This document shows positions 26,573 through 36,135 of a stretch of 55,628 nucleotides of DNA, in pieces. How positions within the stretch are numbered: position 1 is the stretch's first letter; every line of letters starts with the position of its first letter. The notes under the pieces are model-generated. The model was not told the DNA's origin, searched no databases, and saw only the letters and a list, made by a program, of their open reading frames with translations. Source of the DNA: Candidatus Sumerlaeia bacterium (GTDB lineage: Bacteria > Sumerlaeota > Sumerlaeia > JADFCW01); the NCBI GenBank assembly GCA_026415575.1, contig JAOAGV010000014.1:3874-59501 (forward strand), given 5' to 3'. Made by a program: the position numbers and the translations under genes.

Positions 26573-28651
26573 GTGCTTGGGCGATTGCAAAAAACGAAAA
26601 TCAGACTGCTCAGCGCAGTAGCAGGATGGATTGTTTCAGCGGCCATTATCGCTAATGCCGCAGAAAAACCAAGTTTCGAGAGCATCCGCCACCGGATCGC
26701 CAGCACGACCGACACGGTGGTTCTGGCCACCGTTAACGGAACGACCATCACCAATCAGGTGCTTCGCAGCTGGCTGGATCTGGCCAAGCCGTTGCGCTAT
26801 CAGGCACTGACCAGCGATCAGGTGCTGGCGCTGCCGGCCGCCGATCTGGCCGATGTGATTTCGGAAATGGGGTTTTATGTGATGGCGCGGGCCGAGGCGC
26901 TCAAGGAACGCGATTTCGCTACAACGGGTTTGCCTGAAGTGTTGGATGAACAGTGGCAGCGGGCACTGAAAGAACGATATTTCGAGAAGGAGTTGATCGA
27001 AAAGTATCCGCCGATGACCGATCAGGCGGCCCGCAAGTGGTATGAGGACAATATCTCGCTTTATACCGAGCCGTTCACCTTTAGTGTCCGCGTGATTTTT
27101 CTTTCAACCTATCGGCCATTTATCATCCGCAAAAGTGAGATCAAAGGAAACGTGGGCACACAGATTGCGCGCGACGAGATTGGCGACATTCGCGCCCTCA
27201 ACCGCATTTTGGATCCGCTGACCAGCACCCCGATTTTCACGTCGCCGCATCCGAATGCTGTCACCGATTTCTTTGCGTGGAACCCGCAAGACCCCTTGCC
27301 GCAGTCGCTCGAAATGCTGCGATTTTTGCCGCCTCTGCCGCCGGTGGACGGCCAGCGGGTATATATTCCGATGAAAGAGGCCGAGCGCAAGGCTGTCCGC
27401 GCGCGGATGGAGAAAATTGTCGAGCAACTGAAGGCCGGGGCTGATTTTGTGACCCTGGCCAAAGAACATTCCGACGAGCCCAAAGACGTGCGCGGACTGG
27501 TTATCGGACCGCTGCCGCTGCCGGGCCGGCCGCTCTTGGAAAGCGTGTTGGACGCAGCCCGGAACACCCCCGTCGGCCAGATTACCCCGATTCTCGAAAC
27601 GCCGCACGGCTTTCTCGTAATGGAAATGATTGCGAAAAGCGACCGCACGGTGCGGCCGTTCGAGGAAGTGCGCCAGCAACTGATCAAAGAGGAGGCCAAC
27701 GCGCGGCAGGAGCGCGCATGGGAGGAGCATCTGCGCCAGCTGTTCAAAGACCCGATTCTAAAGGTGGACCGCGAGATGCTCATGAAGGACGGCGCGCCGG
27801 ATTCGGCGGTGATTGCGCGCGTGGGCGACTTTGAATACACGTGGGGCGATTATCGCCGCGAAACCGGCCGACGATACAGCGCCCCGCCAAGCTACGAAGG
27901 CCGCCTGCAACTGCTCGAAAACTCCGCCATCCTCCGCCAGCGAATTCTTCTGGCCAAAGCCGTGGACATGGGCCTGGAAAACGACCCCAAGGTGAAACTG
28001 CGACTCGCCGCAGCGGACACAATCTTCCGCGGCCGCGCGTATCTCGAGTGGTATGCGCTGAAGCGCATTCCGATTAGCGACGAGGTGCTGCGCAAGTTTT
28101 ACAACGACCAGAAGGACCGTTTCCGCGAGCCGGCGCGCTACACGCTGCGCGAACTGATCCGAAAACTTGAGCCCGAAGACCTCAACGATGCCAAAAGCCT
28201 TGAAACCCTGATGAACTTTTTGCGCAATGATATCGCCAAGCGAATCAAGAGCGAAAGAACGTTTGCGCGGGAAGCGGCTGCGAACGCCAACTGGCCGGTG
28301 CGCGAACGCGACCGCGGGGCCGCCCGCGATGTGGCCGAGGATTATCGCGGACCGGAATTTGCCAAGACTCTCTCGACTCTCGAGACCGGCCGTTGCCTCG
28401 GACCTTTCCGGGTCGGCGACGAAATCTTTCTCCTGTGGATCAGCAACCGCTCGGCCGTTCGCTATCGGCCGTTCGATCAGGTGCGCGCCGAAGTAGAAAC
28501 CATGTATCGTCGGGAGCATTTTGACCAGCTAATGCTCGCGGCCGAGAAGGAAATACGTTCCCGCCATAAACTGGACTATCAGTTCACGTTTGCAAGAGAG
28601 GGATCGGACAATCGTGGCACGCGATCGGAGTTGTCGCCGCCCACGCCGTAA
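26573..28651 (+). CDS. Exported parvulin-type peptidyl-prolyl isomerase / chaperone
   Basis: The GTG at 26573 is preferred because GGAGG lies eight bases upstream; an in-frame ATG at 26558 overlaps that site. The protein (692 residues) starts with a signal peptide (LLSAVAGWIVSAAIIANAAE). It has a SurA/PrsA-like N-terminal helical domain starting VVLATVNGTTITNQVL. A parvulin (rotamase) domain lies around residues 265-370: VEQLKAGADFVTLAKEHSDE, then GQITPILETPHGFLVMEM. A second, similar helical unit (about 405-670) follows. It is larger than classical SurA (about 430). Likely role: folding of exported or outer-membrane proteins. The modular lipoprotein directly downstream is a reasonable client. 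Confidence 0.85.
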   Translation: MLGRLQKTKIRLLSAVAGWIVSAAIIANAAEKPSFESIRHRIASTTDTVVLATVNGTTITNQVLRSWLDLAKPLRYQALTSDQVLALPAADLADVISEMGFYVMARAEALKERDFATTGLPEVLDEQWQRALKERYFEKELIEKYPPMTDQAARKWYEDNISLYTEPFTFSVRVIFLSTYRPFIIRKSEIKGNVGTQIARDEIGDIRALNRILDPLTSTPIFTSPHPNAVTDFFAWNPQDPLPQSLEMLRFLPPLPPVDGQRVYIPMKEAERKAVRARMEKIVEQLKAGADFVTLAKEHSDEPKDVRGLVIGPLPLPGRPLLESVLDAARNTPVGQITPILETPHGFLVMEMIAKSDRTVRPFEEVRQQLIKEEANARQERAWEEHLRQLFKDPILKVDREMLMKDGAPDSAVIARVGDFEYTWGDYRRETGRRYSAPPSYEGRLQLLENSAILRQRILLAKAVDMGLENDPKVKLRLAAADTIFRGRAYLEWYALKRIPISDEVLRKFYNDQKDRFREPARYTLRELIRKLEPEDLNDAKSLETLMNFLRNDIAKRIKSERTFAREAAANANWPVRERDRGAARDVAEDYRGPEFAKTLSTLETGRCLGPFRVGDEIFLLWISNRSAVRYRPFDQVRAEVETMYRREHFDQLMLAAEKEIRSRHKLDYQFTFAREGSDNRGTRSELSPPTP

Positions 28652-28664
28652 GCGCTGGTCCGTC

Positions 28665-30569
28665 ATGATTCGCGCAACCGCGGGCCTTTTGCTTGTGGCC
28701 GCTGCGTTGGCGTGTCAGCGCGCCGAAGAGCGGGCTGCGTCGGGCCCGAAAGCGGCGCCCCCTTTGTTTCGACTCGAAGGCCGCGTGACCAAGCCCGCCG
28801 AAAGCGATCATTCCGGCATTCTCATTTTCTGCGCCGGAACGTCCTATCTTGCCTACAGCGACACGGGCGGTTCCTATTCAATCACCGGTGTTCCGCCCGG
28901 GCGCTATCATCTTCGCGCCCAACACAGCGATTACAAGCCGGTGGATATCGCCGATGTGACGCTGGTGGAGGGAGTGGATGATCCGGCGCGGCCGGTTCGG
29001 CTGCCTGCCCGGCAGCTGGAGCCGCGGGAAAGTCCGGGGCGTCGTGCCGACCGAATTTTGTGCTCCATCGCCGGCGTAGTGCGTTTGCGCGACGCGGAAA
29101 ACCACAGCGGGATTGTCGTGCGGGCGGTGGGCACGGATTTTCGCACCGTGACCGACGCCGCCGGCTTTTACCAACTCCTCCGGCTGGATCCCGGGCAATA
29201 CACCCTCGTATTTGAGAAAGAGGGATACAAAGAAGTCCGTCAGGCCGTCCGGTTGGAATCGGCCGACCTTGGCTTGCAGGAAAATCCCGTCTATCTGGAA
29301 CCGCTTCTGGACGCTGCCAGTGCGCGGACGCTCAGCGGCACTGTGGTTTTTCGCGACCGCGAGGACAAGCTCGTTTCCAACCCGCCCGGCTCGCTTGTGT
29401 ATATCGAAGGAACGACGCTGATTGTTGTGCCCAATGCGGACGGGAGTTTTCGTTTCGAAGGCCTTGCACCCGCCCGCTATACGGTAACGGCGCTGGCGCC
29501 CGGATTTCTCAGCCGCGACCGCGCCGAGGCTGATCTGACACAGGCCGCCGAAGTCAGCGTGACCCTCACACTGGAAAGTATGGAAACAAAAACTTCGGCC
29601 ACAGGCACTCTGGCCGGGCGTGTTCTCAAGGACGCACCGGAGGAGCCGCTGGCGGGCACGGTGGTCGGACTGGTGGAAACCGGCGCAATGGCCATGACCG
29701 ACGCCGGCGGGGGGTACGTGTTTCCCAACGTGCCGCCGGGCGTCTACACACTGGTGGCGCAGTGCGACGGATACAAGCCGGGGGCACTCGAGCAAGTGGT
29801 GGTCGGAGAAGGGCAGCAAGCGCAGGCGGTGGATTTGGTCTTGGAAAAGCGTCGGGACTTTCCGCGCGTGCTGTTCACGGTGCCTGCCAACGGAACGGAC
29901 AATGTGGTGATTCGCGAGGTCGTGCCCTTGCAGGTTCGGTTCAGCAAGAAGATGAAACCGGAGAGTCTGCGGGCCGCTTTTGCCATCGAGCCCAAGGTTG
30001 CTTACCGCCTGTACACGGGGCGCGAGCATGCTCAGAGCGACTACGACCGACTCTATGTCGAGCTATATGGTTTCGGCCCGCCGGAAACTTCGCTGCGCTT
30101 TAATACAAACTATTCGGTCATGATCAGCAATGCGGCAACCGACGAAGAGAACCTGCCGCTCGAACAGCCGTATCGCTTCTCGTTCCGAACCGGCCGCGCC
30201 TCGGTGGTCGGCACGCAACCGGGCGACGGCGCGCGCGATGTTTTCCTCGATCAGGCGCTCTTCCGGCTGATCATTTACTTCAACGCACCGCTGGACCCCA
30301 AGACACTTACGTCCGACAAGATTCGCATCCGGCCCCTTGTTGGGAACGTGCCCCAACTGGCGCTGGTGACCAATCCGCGCACCGGCTGGAGCGAGGTGAC
30401 CGTCGCAACAAACTGGGAGAAAGGCGTTCGCTATACCGTTACATTAAATAGCGGGATTCGGACGCTGGACGGTTCGCCCATCAGCAATCTGCCCTATACG
30501 TTCAGTTTCACCACCAGCGCGGGCCGGCCGCTAACGGTCATGCCGACACCGCCGGGACGCCGGCGATAA
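28665..30569 (+). CDS. Modular surface lipoprotein: four carboxypeptidase-regulatory-like domains and two Ig-like domains
   Basis: The ATG at 28665 gives a short lipoprotein signal, MIRATAGLLLVAAALAC, 13 bases after the foldase stop. A GTG at 28614 would add a basic extension overlapping the foldase. Four beta-sandwich modules of the CarboxypepD_reg type follow, each with the ending G.Y....PPG.Y.L (GSYSITGVPPGRYHL, GFYQLLRLDPGQYTL, GSFRFEGLAPARYTV, GGYVFPNVPPGVYTL). Two SbsA-like Big_5 modules follow: VPANGTDNVVIREVVPLQV and QPGDGARDVFLDQALF. No catalytic domain is present. It is probably a cell-surface or outer-membrane structural or adhesive protein. Confidence 0.83.
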   Translation: MIRATAGLLLVAAALACQRAEERAASGPKAAPPLFRLEGRVTKPAESDHSGILIFCAGTSYLAYSDTGGSYSITGVPPGRYHLRAQHSDYKPVDIADVTLVEGVDDPARPVRLPARQLEPRESPGRRADRILCSIAGVVRLRDAENHSGIVVRAVGTDFRTVTDAAGFYQLLRLDPGQYTLVFEKEGYKEVRQAVRLESADLGLQENPVYLEPLLDAASARTLSGTVVFRDREDKLVSNPPGSLVYIEGTTLIVVPNADGSFRFEGLAPARYTVTALAPGFLSRDRAEADLTQAAEVSVTLTLESMETKTSATGTLAGRVLKDAPEEPLAGTVVGLVETGAMAMTDAGGGYVFPNVPPGVYTLVAQCDGYKPGALEQVVVGEGQQAQAVDLVLEKRRDFPRVLFTVPANGTDNVVIREVVPLQVRFSKKMKPESLRAAFAIEPKVAYRLYTGREHAQSDYDRLYVELYGFGPPETSLRFNTNYSVMISNAATDEENLPLEQPYRFSFRTGRASVVGTQPGDGARDVFLDQALFRLIIYFNAPLDPKTLTSDKIRIRPLVGNVPQLALVTNPRTGWSEVTVATNWEKGVRYTVTLNSGIRTLDGSPISNLPYTFSFTTSAGRPLTVMPTPPGRRR

Positions 30570-30581
30570 CGTCCGCAGCTC

Positions 30582-31688
30582 ATGGCAAAAACCATTAAAG
30601 AGGCGCAAACGATACGAGATCCGCGGCCGGTGCTGCTGCGGCAGAGCCTGACGGCATTGCAAGCGGAGCTTCAGCGCCACGGCTTTCAAGGCTATCGCGC
30701 CAAGCAGATATTCCATTGGCTTTACAAGCAGGCGGTTCCGTCGGTCGCCGCCATGACAAATCTGCCGGCAGAGTTGCGCGACTGGCTGGACACTTTCTAC
30801 CGGTTTGGTGGTGTGCAGATTGCGGAACGGCGCGACAGTGCCGACGGCTCGATCAAATTGATTCTGGCTTTGGCCGACGGTGCACGCATCGAGTCGGTTC
30901 TCATGCACGATGAAGACCGGCGGACGCTGTGCATTTCCTCGCAGGTCGGCTGTCCTCTCGGATGTCTGTTTTGCATGACCGGCCAAGGGGGATTTGTGCG
31001 CAACTGCACGGCAGACGAAATCGTGGGCCAGTATCTGGCGGCGCGGCAGTTGCTGGGGCCGGGCGCCCCGCCCATTACGCACATTGTATTCATGGGCATG
31101 GGTGAACCGCTTCTGAACTGCGACGCGGTTTTCGAGGCTATTCGACGCCTGACCGACCCGCAGGCTGTGGGGCTGTCGCCGCGGCGCATTACGGTTTCGA
31201 CGGCCGGCGTTGCGGCCGGCATTCGCAAACTGGGAGAGGCCAAGCTAAACGTCAAATTGGCGGTTTCGCTGAATGCATCTACCGAGGATCAGCGCGGGCG
31301 GTTGATGCCTTACGCGCGACGTGACCGGCTCGAATCGGTCCTCGAAGCATGCCGCCAGTTTCCGATGCCGCGCCAACATCGCATCACCTTTGAGTATGTG
31401 CTGTTTGACGGTGTGAACGATTCGCCGGTGGATGCCCGGCGCCTCGGACAGATGTTGCGCGGCATCCGGTGCAAGATCAATCTGATCCCCTTCAATCCAG
31501 TCGAAGGCGTGCTGCCCTTTCGGCGCCCGCCGCAAGAACGGATCGAGGCGTTTCAGCAAATTTTGATCGGGATGAACTATACGGCAAGCATCCGATACAG
31601 CAAAGGCGCAGATGTCGGCGCGGCATGCGGGCAACTGGCTGCTCATGCCGGCGCTCAATTGCTCTATGACACGCGGGCAAAAGGATAG
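30582..31688 (+). CDS. rlmN: Dual-specificity rRNA/tRNA methyltransferase RlmN
   Basis: A radical-SAM enzyme that methylates C2 of adenosine 2503 in 23S rRNA and A37 of some tRNAs. Its 368 residues are typical. The N-terminal helical domain has FQGYRAKQIFHWLYKQ. The iron-sulfur motif is CPLGCLFCMTGQGG (CX3CX2C), preceded by CISSQVG. HIVFMGMGEPLLN, then ITVSTAGV, lines the barrel. The C-terminal GADVGAACGQL holds the cysteine that forms the methyl-cysteine intermediate. It starts 12 bases after the lipoprotein gene without a good Shine-Dalgarno. Confidence 0.95.
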   Translation: MAKTIKEAQTIRDPRPVLLRQSLTALQAELQRHGFQGYRAKQIFHWLYKQAVPSVAAMTNLPAELRDWLDTFYRFGGVQIAERRDSADGSIKLILALADGARIESVLMHDEDRRTLCISSQVGCPLGCLFCMTGQGGFVRNCTADEIVGQYLAARQLLGPGAPPITHIVFMGMGEPLLNCDAVFEAIRRLTDPQAVGLSPRRITVSTAGVAAGIRKLGEAKLNVKLAVSLNASTEDQRGRLMPYARRDRLESVLEACRQFPMPRQHRITFEYVLFDGVNDSPVDARRLGQMLRGIRCKINLIPFNPVEGVLPFRRPPQERIEAFQQILIGMNYTASIRYSKGADVGAACGQLAAHAGAQLLYDTRAKG

Positions 31689-31741
31689 GTCGAAGCGGTC
31701 GGACGCGCCCGATTTGTCCGACAATTCAACTGGACTGTCTC

Positions 31742-32560
31742 ATGGCACATCTCTCCCGTTCCGATTTTCCCAATCTTTCCAAAGCCTCTCTGGACGTGGA
31801 TGAAGCGGCGTGCGTTTTGCGGTCGCCGATCCTTGACGGATTCCTCTGGTTGACTCATGGCGTGACAACACGGCAGTTTGCCCCGCCTGAAAGCGACACA
31901 TTCAGTCTTATGGAGCAAGTGCGCGCGCGACTGGTGCCCGGCGGACAGCGCATAATCTGCTGCGAGCAAGTGCACGGCAGCCGAGTCAGCGCCGTTGCGG
32001 CCGGCGGGCAATCCGGAGGGGATATTGTCGCTGGCGAGCACGGAACAGTCGTGCAACTGACCGGTGTGGACGGTCTGCTTACCGATGTTCCTAACATGCC
32101 GATTGCCATTCGCACAGCCGACTGTGTGCCGCTGGTGATCGTGGACGTGCGGCGGAAACGTATTGCGTTGGTGCATGCCGGCTGGCGGGGTTCGTTCGAG
32201 CGAATTGCCGAAAAGGCCGTGGGGGAGATGGCGCGACGCGGCAGCGATCCGGCGGACTTGGTGGCATGGCTGGGACCGGCGATTCTGCGTGATGCCTACG
32301 AAGTCGGCGCAGAATTGGCCGGACGGTTCCGCCGCGAGTTCCCGGAGTGGGAGGAGATAGCCGACGGACGCCATTTGGATCTGGTGCTTTTGAATGCCTG
32401 CCAGTTGCGCGAAGCCGGCATTCCGGGCGCCCAGATCCATGCGGCCAACTACTGTACGTTTCGCAACCGCAAGGTGTGTTACTCACATCGCGCGGAGCGA
32501 GAACACGCCGGCCGCATGGTGACCTATGCGATGATTCTCGGCCCCGCCGTCGAGCAATAA
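31742..32560 (+). CDS. pgeF: Peptidoglycan editing factor / multicopper polyphenol oxidase-like (YfiH, laccase-domain)
   Basis: A 272-residue cytoplasmic protein of the YfiH/DUF152 family. The conserved metal-site motifs are CCEQVHGSRV, IAIRTADCVPLVI and ALVHAGWRG, exactly as expected. The family has been linked to purine-nucleoside cleavage with zinc and to removing mis-incorporated serine from peptidoglycan precursors; which applies here is not visible. The start is 53 bases after rlmN with a weak ribosome site. The tight order rlmN-pgeF-pyrE suggests one housekeeping operon. Confidence 0.9.
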   Translation: MAHLSRSDFPNLSKASLDVDEAACVLRSPILDGFLWLTHGVTTRQFAPPESDTFSLMEQVRARLVPGGQRIICCEQVHGSRVSAVAAGGQSGGDIVAGEHGTVVQLTGVDGLLTDVPNMPIAIRTADCVPLVIVDVRRKRIALVHAGWRGSFERIAEKAVGEMARRGSDPADLVAWLGPAILRDAYEVGAELAGRFRREFPEWEEIADGRHLDLVLLNACQLREAGIPGAQIHAANYCTFRNRKVCYSHRAEREHAGRMVTYAMILGPAVEQ

Positions 32561-32571
32561 ATCCCCGATTC

Positions 32572-32620
32572 ATCCACAAAGTCCCCCCGTCCACAAAGTC
32601 CACTTGCATTCCCTCAGTCC
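32572..32620 (+). repeat. Nonamer tandem repeat of the GTCCATNNN family
   Basis: Units ATCCACAAA, GTCCCCCC, GTCCACAAA, GTCCACTTG, CATTCCCTC and further decayed units fill the gap between pgeF and pyrE, beginning 11 bases after the pgeF stop. Confidence 0.7.
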
Positions 32621-32678
32621 TTTGCGCAGTCTCTTTCTCCGGAAGTTTTTCCCACCATTCTTTTCGAGGCGAATCGCC

Positions 32679-33200
32679 ATGGACGAACAGGAATTCAAAC
32701 GCAAAATCCGGGAACGCTGTTTGCTGTTCGGGCAGTTCAAACTGCGTTCCGGCAAGATCAGCGACCGCTATTTCGACAAATACCGTTTCGAGTCGGACCC
32801 GGCGCTTCTGCGCGAAGTGGCTGCCCGCATGGCCCGATTGCTCCCTGAAGGCACGCAGCGTTTGGCTGGTCTGGAAATGGGCGGCATTCCGCTGGCCACC
32901 GCGCTGTCGCTTCAAACGGGCATTCCTGTGATGTTCGTTCGCAAGAAAGCCAAAGACTACGGCACGTGCAATTTGGCCGAAGGCGGCTTCGAGAAGGGGG
33001 AAAAAATCGCTGTTATCGAGGACGTCATCACGACAGCCGGCCAAGTGGTCGAGTCATCCAACGCCTTGCGCGATCTAGGTCTCGAAGTCCTCAAGGTTGT
33101 TTGCGTTGTGGACCGCCAGCAGGGTGGTGCAGAGAATCTCGCCAAAGCCGGTTATGCGCTGGCCAGTGTGTTCACACTGGCGGAAATTGAGAGTGCGTAG
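32679..33200 (+). CDS. pyrE: Orotate phosphoribosyltransferase
   Basis: Transfers the phosphoribosyl group from PRPP to orotate in pyrimidine synthesis. The ATG follows GAGG nine bases upstream; 173 residues is a little short for the family (180-210). Motifs: LRSGKISDRYFDKYRFESDP for orotate, GLEMGGIPLATALS, then VRKKAKDYGTCN and the PRPP loop VIEDVITTAGQVVES. The PRPP loop has Ala where most PyrE have Gly (TTGxS). A conserved nonamer tract precedes it and a hairpin follows the stop. Confidence 0.93.
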   Translation: MDEQEFKRKIRERCLLFGQFKLRSGKISDRYFDKYRFESDPALLREVAARMARLLPEGTQRLAGLEMGGIPLATALSLQTGIPVMFVRKKAKDYGTCNLAEGGFEKGEKIAVIEDVITTAGQVVESSNALRDLGLEVLKVVCVVDRQQGGAENLAKAGYALASVFTLAEIESA

Positions 33201-33244
33201 AAGCGTTCGCCGATTTTTTTCCGGTTGTATAGTTTTCATTGCAG

Positions 33245-33264
33245 GGTCGGCTTCCACGCCGACC
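33245..33264 (+). terminator. Hairpin after pyrE
   Basis: Stem GGTCGGC/GCCGACC with a TTCCAC loop, followed by GTTTATTGATTATATT. It begins 45 bases after the pyrE stop, between pyrE and the convergent amidohydrolase gene, and probably ends the pyrE operon. Confidence 0.6.
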
Positions 33265-33327
33265 GTTTATTGATTATATTCCGATAACCGAATTTCGATT
33301 TGCAGCCGTGCAAGGCGTCCCTCCGCT

Positions 33328-34764
33328 CTATACCCAAGGTGCAGTGCGGCAGGCCGCCTTCTTTTCCTCGAGTTTGAAAATTCGCCGGCCATTGCCGCAC
33401 ATAATCGGCTCGACCAATTCAAGAGCGCCGTCCACAGTCAGCCAGCCCTCATCCACCAGCTCAGCCAGTGCGCGCGCAATGCCACGCCGCGCAATCGCCG
33501 CATGGCCCACAACCGGCTCGACAGGCCGATAGTCGCCGCCGAAGGTAAGGATTTTGTTCGCCGGCGCGGACATTAAATAGTGCTTCAAAAACTCGGTGCT
33601 GGTGGCCGGCCCCATGATCCACGCCCAGCACATATCCAGTATCACATTGCTATAATGCTTGGCCAGCGCGATCATATCCTCATAAAACGGCCAGCAAATG
33701 TGCATCAGCACAAATCGGGTAGCCGGCGCGCGCCGCACAACCTCGCAGACCGATGCCGGGTTTTTCGCCACGCGCCCAAGCGGCATCCGGTTGTGTCCCG
33801 CATAATAGCCCGTGTGAAGCTTCACCGGCAGGTCATGCTCCGTAGCCTTTCCAACCGCATACCAGAACAGATGGTCCTGAAGTTTCTTTTGATCCTCGGC
33901 AGAAACCGGCTCTTTGGCAATGACACGCTTGAAAATCCACGCCGCCTGCTCCGCCTTTACGTCCTCGTAGTCGAGATCGCGGCTGTAGGCCGCCTGCGAT
34001 TTCACGGCAACGGCATACTTGGCATACTTCTCGAACCACGCATCAATGACCTTGTGCCAGTCGGCCAGCTCTTTGACCTCGATGCCTTTGCCATAGGCGT
34101 TTAGACTCGGCCCCATGTGCATGCCGACAATGCTGATGTCCTGCAGGAGCAGGTCGGGCATGTCGGATTCGTGAAACGAGCCGGCGTTCACCTGACAGGA
34201 GTCAATCTTTGCCACGTCGCACAACACTTTGCGATACAGGCCGGGTTTGAGCGAGGCCCGATAGGCCTCGGCGATGCGGCCGACGGTCTTTTCGGACAGT
34301 TCATCCACTCCGTATAACTCGCGAAGGGCAATTGTGACCGCCTGTCCGTAGCCGGTGTTCTTCACCGCCGGCCAGAAGGGCGCAATCAGGCGCCATTTGG
34401 CCTGTGGGTCCATCTGGGTTGTAAAAAACGCGTTATAATCCTTTTGTGACATGCCGGCGCTAACCAAGTCGGAATCCAGATAGTGGTTGAGAATCAATGA
34501 CCAATCGTTGGCACTTTTTTCGCGGCTGGCGACGGCACCTCGCAGCCGCTCGCTTTCATCGGGCAGATGTTCGTGTGAGTCCACCAGCAGTGTCTCGTTG
34601 ACGCGTCGGACGATCTGCTCGGCATAATCGGCGGGTTTGGCGCGCGCAGCCGCGCCGCTTGCGCCCTGTGCCATCTTTGTGCCATAGGCCGTGCTTCCCG
34701 CCACCGTCCCCACCGCGCCGATTCCTTTAATTGCGGTTCGTCTGGACATTCCCTGCCGTGCCAT
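33328..34764 (-). CDS. Tat-exported amidohydrolase-superfamily protein (uronate-isomerase-like)
   Basis: A 478-residue protein with an excellent ribosome site (GAAGGAG) and a twin-arginine leader, MSRRTAIKGIGAVGTVAGST. After it comes a metal-dependent TIM-barrel hydrolase. LLVDSHEHLPDE holds the first HxH-type metal pair. LPVKLHTGYYAGHNR has another barrel-strand histidine, ATRFVLMHICWPF a further one, and ILTFGGDYRPVEP the terminal Asp. The NTLLVDSHEHLPDESERLR..., 'W.L..NHY.DSDL' pattern resembles uronate-isomerase or amidohydrolase-2 proteins of planctomycete-like genomes. An exported hydrolase or isomerase acting on sugar acids is plausible; substrate unknown. It stands alone. Confidence 0.8.
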   Translation of the reverse strand: MARQGMSRRTAIKGIGAVGTVAGSTAYGTKMAQGASGAAARAKPADYAEQIVRRVNETLLVDSHEHLPDESERLRGAVASREKSANDWSLILNHYLDSDLVSAGMSQKDYNAFFTTQMDPQAKWRLIAPFWPAVKNTGYGQAVTIALRELYGVDELSEKTVGRIAEAYRASLKPGLYRKVLCDVAKIDSCQVNAGSFHESDMPDLLLQDISIVGMHMGPSLNAYGKGIEVKELADWHKVIDAWFEKYAKYAVAVKSQAAYSRDLDYEDVKAEQAAWIFKRVIAKEPVSAEDQKKLQDHLFWYAVGKATEHDLPVKLHTGYYAGHNRMPLGRVAKNPASVCEVVRRAPATRFVLMHICWPFYEDMIALAKHYSNVILDMCWAWIMGPATSTEFLKHYLMSAPANKILTFGGDYRPVEPVVGHAAIARRGIARALAELVDEGWLTVDGALELVEPIMCGNGRRIFKLEEKKAACRTAPWV

Positions 34765-34964
34765 TGTTTTTCTCCTTCACAGCCCGGGTCCGTTTCCGGA
34801 CACGGCATTGTCAACGACCGAGACTCTGGCAGGTTAAGTTGCATTTCGCAAGCGAGATTATGGCACATGCGGTTGGCGGTTTTTTGGAAAAACTCTTGCC
34901 CGGCGTTGGCAGCACACATAATATTGGCGATGACATGCCAGAACCGCCCAAGGATAATTGAACA

Positions 34965-35846
34965 ATGTCGGACACACGAGCCAACGATGGAAACGAACCG
35001 GGCGTGGGTGAGCCGAGTCAGGCGGAAGAAAAGCCGCTTCGTTGGGTGCCGCAACAGAGCGTCCCTGAACAGCGGCTATCAGGGCGGCCAACCGCCGAAG
35101 CCGAAGAAGAGGAACCGGCGGACCGTTTGCTGTTCGGCGAAGGCCGCCTTTCTGTTGCGCCCTTTCCAACCCTGGTGCCCGCCATGCCCTCGTGGGAGCG
35201 CATCGAGGAGGTCGGGTTTTTCCGTGCCTTGTGCCGAAGTGTCGGCGAAATTCTTTTCCATCCGGGCGAGACATTTTCGCGCCTGCCGCGTCGTGCCGCC
35301 CTTGGCTGGCCGCTTCTGTTTTTGCTTATTGTGGGCACTGCGGCCACAGCGGCGGCCACAGGATATGAGGTGCTCCGTGGTGCCTACTCCGTCGCGGCAG
35401 ACAGCCCGTATGTACGCATGCTTCAGCGGATGGGCATCGAAGAAGCCTCTGCGGATTTTCTGCGGCTCCTGCCGGTTCTGCAAATTGCTTTGACGCCATT
35501 CTTCCTGATTCTTAATGCGTTTGCCAGCGCCGGCATTTTCCATGTTTCGCTGCTTTTGTTCGGTGGGGCACGCCATGGCTACGAAACCACGTTTCGAACC
35601 TTGTGTTACGTTTCCGGCGCCGTCCATGTGCTGGCATTTCTTCCCGTCCCGTATATCAATCTGGCGATGTTGGCTTGGTTTTTTGCGGGAAGCATTGCGG
35701 GGCTAAGCCGGAGCCACCAAACGCCACCGATTCGTGTGGCGGCTGCGGTTTTGATGCCGGCATTTTTGCTGGCTTGTTGTCTTTTGGCCGCTCTGCTGAT
35801 GGTCATGAATCCGCCTGTCGGACTGGGGGAAGGTTGGACGCAATAG
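34965..35846 (+). CDS. Yip1-family integral membrane protein
   Basis: A 293-residue protein. The acidic, Pro/Glu-rich N-terminal 75 residues look disordered and cytoplasmic. Then FFRALCRSVGEILFHPGETF, the amphipathic lead-in typical of bacterial Yip1-domain proteins, precedes about five transmembrane segments: PLLFLLIVGTAATAAATG, VLQIALTPFFLILNAFASAGIF, FRTLCYVSGAVHVLAFLPV, LAMLAWFFAGSIAG and VLMPAFLLACCLLAALLMV. The usual pairing FHVSLLLFGGARHGYETTFR is clear. The function of bacterial Yip1 proteins is unknown. AAGGAT lies ten bases before the ATG. It is a single gene, convergent with the sigma factor. Confidence 0.8.
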   Translation: MSDTRANDGNEPGVGEPSQAEEKPLRWVPQQSVPEQRLSGRPTAEAEEEEPADRLLFGEGRLSVAPFPTLVPAMPSWERIEEVGFFRALCRSVGEILFHPGETFSRLPRRAALGWPLLFLLIVGTAATAAATGYEVLRGAYSVAADSPYVRMLQRMGIEEASADFLRLLPVLQIALTPFFLILNAFASAGIFHVSLLLFGGARHGYETTFRTLCYVSGAVHVLAFLPVPYINLAMLAWFFAGSIAGLSRSHQTPPIRVAAAVLMPAFLLACCLLAALLMVMNPPVGLGEGWTQ

Positions 35847-35933
35847 CAGGGGAAAGAATTGGAGACACAATGGATGCGGGAACGAAATGAACCATAGGAC
35901 GGGTCAAACCAATTTCTATTTCAAAAAGAGAAA

Positions 35934-35961
35934 GGGGCACGGCCTTGTCGTGCCGTGCCCC
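35934..35961 (-). terminator. Intrinsic terminator, minus strand
   Basis: A perfect 10-bp stem, GGGGCACGGC/GCCGTGCCCC, with an 8-base loop. Read on the minus strand it is followed by TTTCTCTTTTTG, which suits the sigma-factor gene 230 bases upstream of it. It may also stop plus-strand readthrough from the Yip1 gene. Confidence 0.75.
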
Positions 35962-36135
35962 GCGGGCCAAAGAGGTGAGATGAGGAGGAATGGAACTATG
36001 TAGGTAGGGCAGCCGTCGGGTTGGCCTGGGGGCTCTTTATCGCCTCCGCAAAGTGCCCCCCCGGCGGCGGACTTGGTAGGCCTCCTTCGTTGAAACAGAA
36101 TACCACCTTTGCAACAATCACAACTGACGCGTGGT

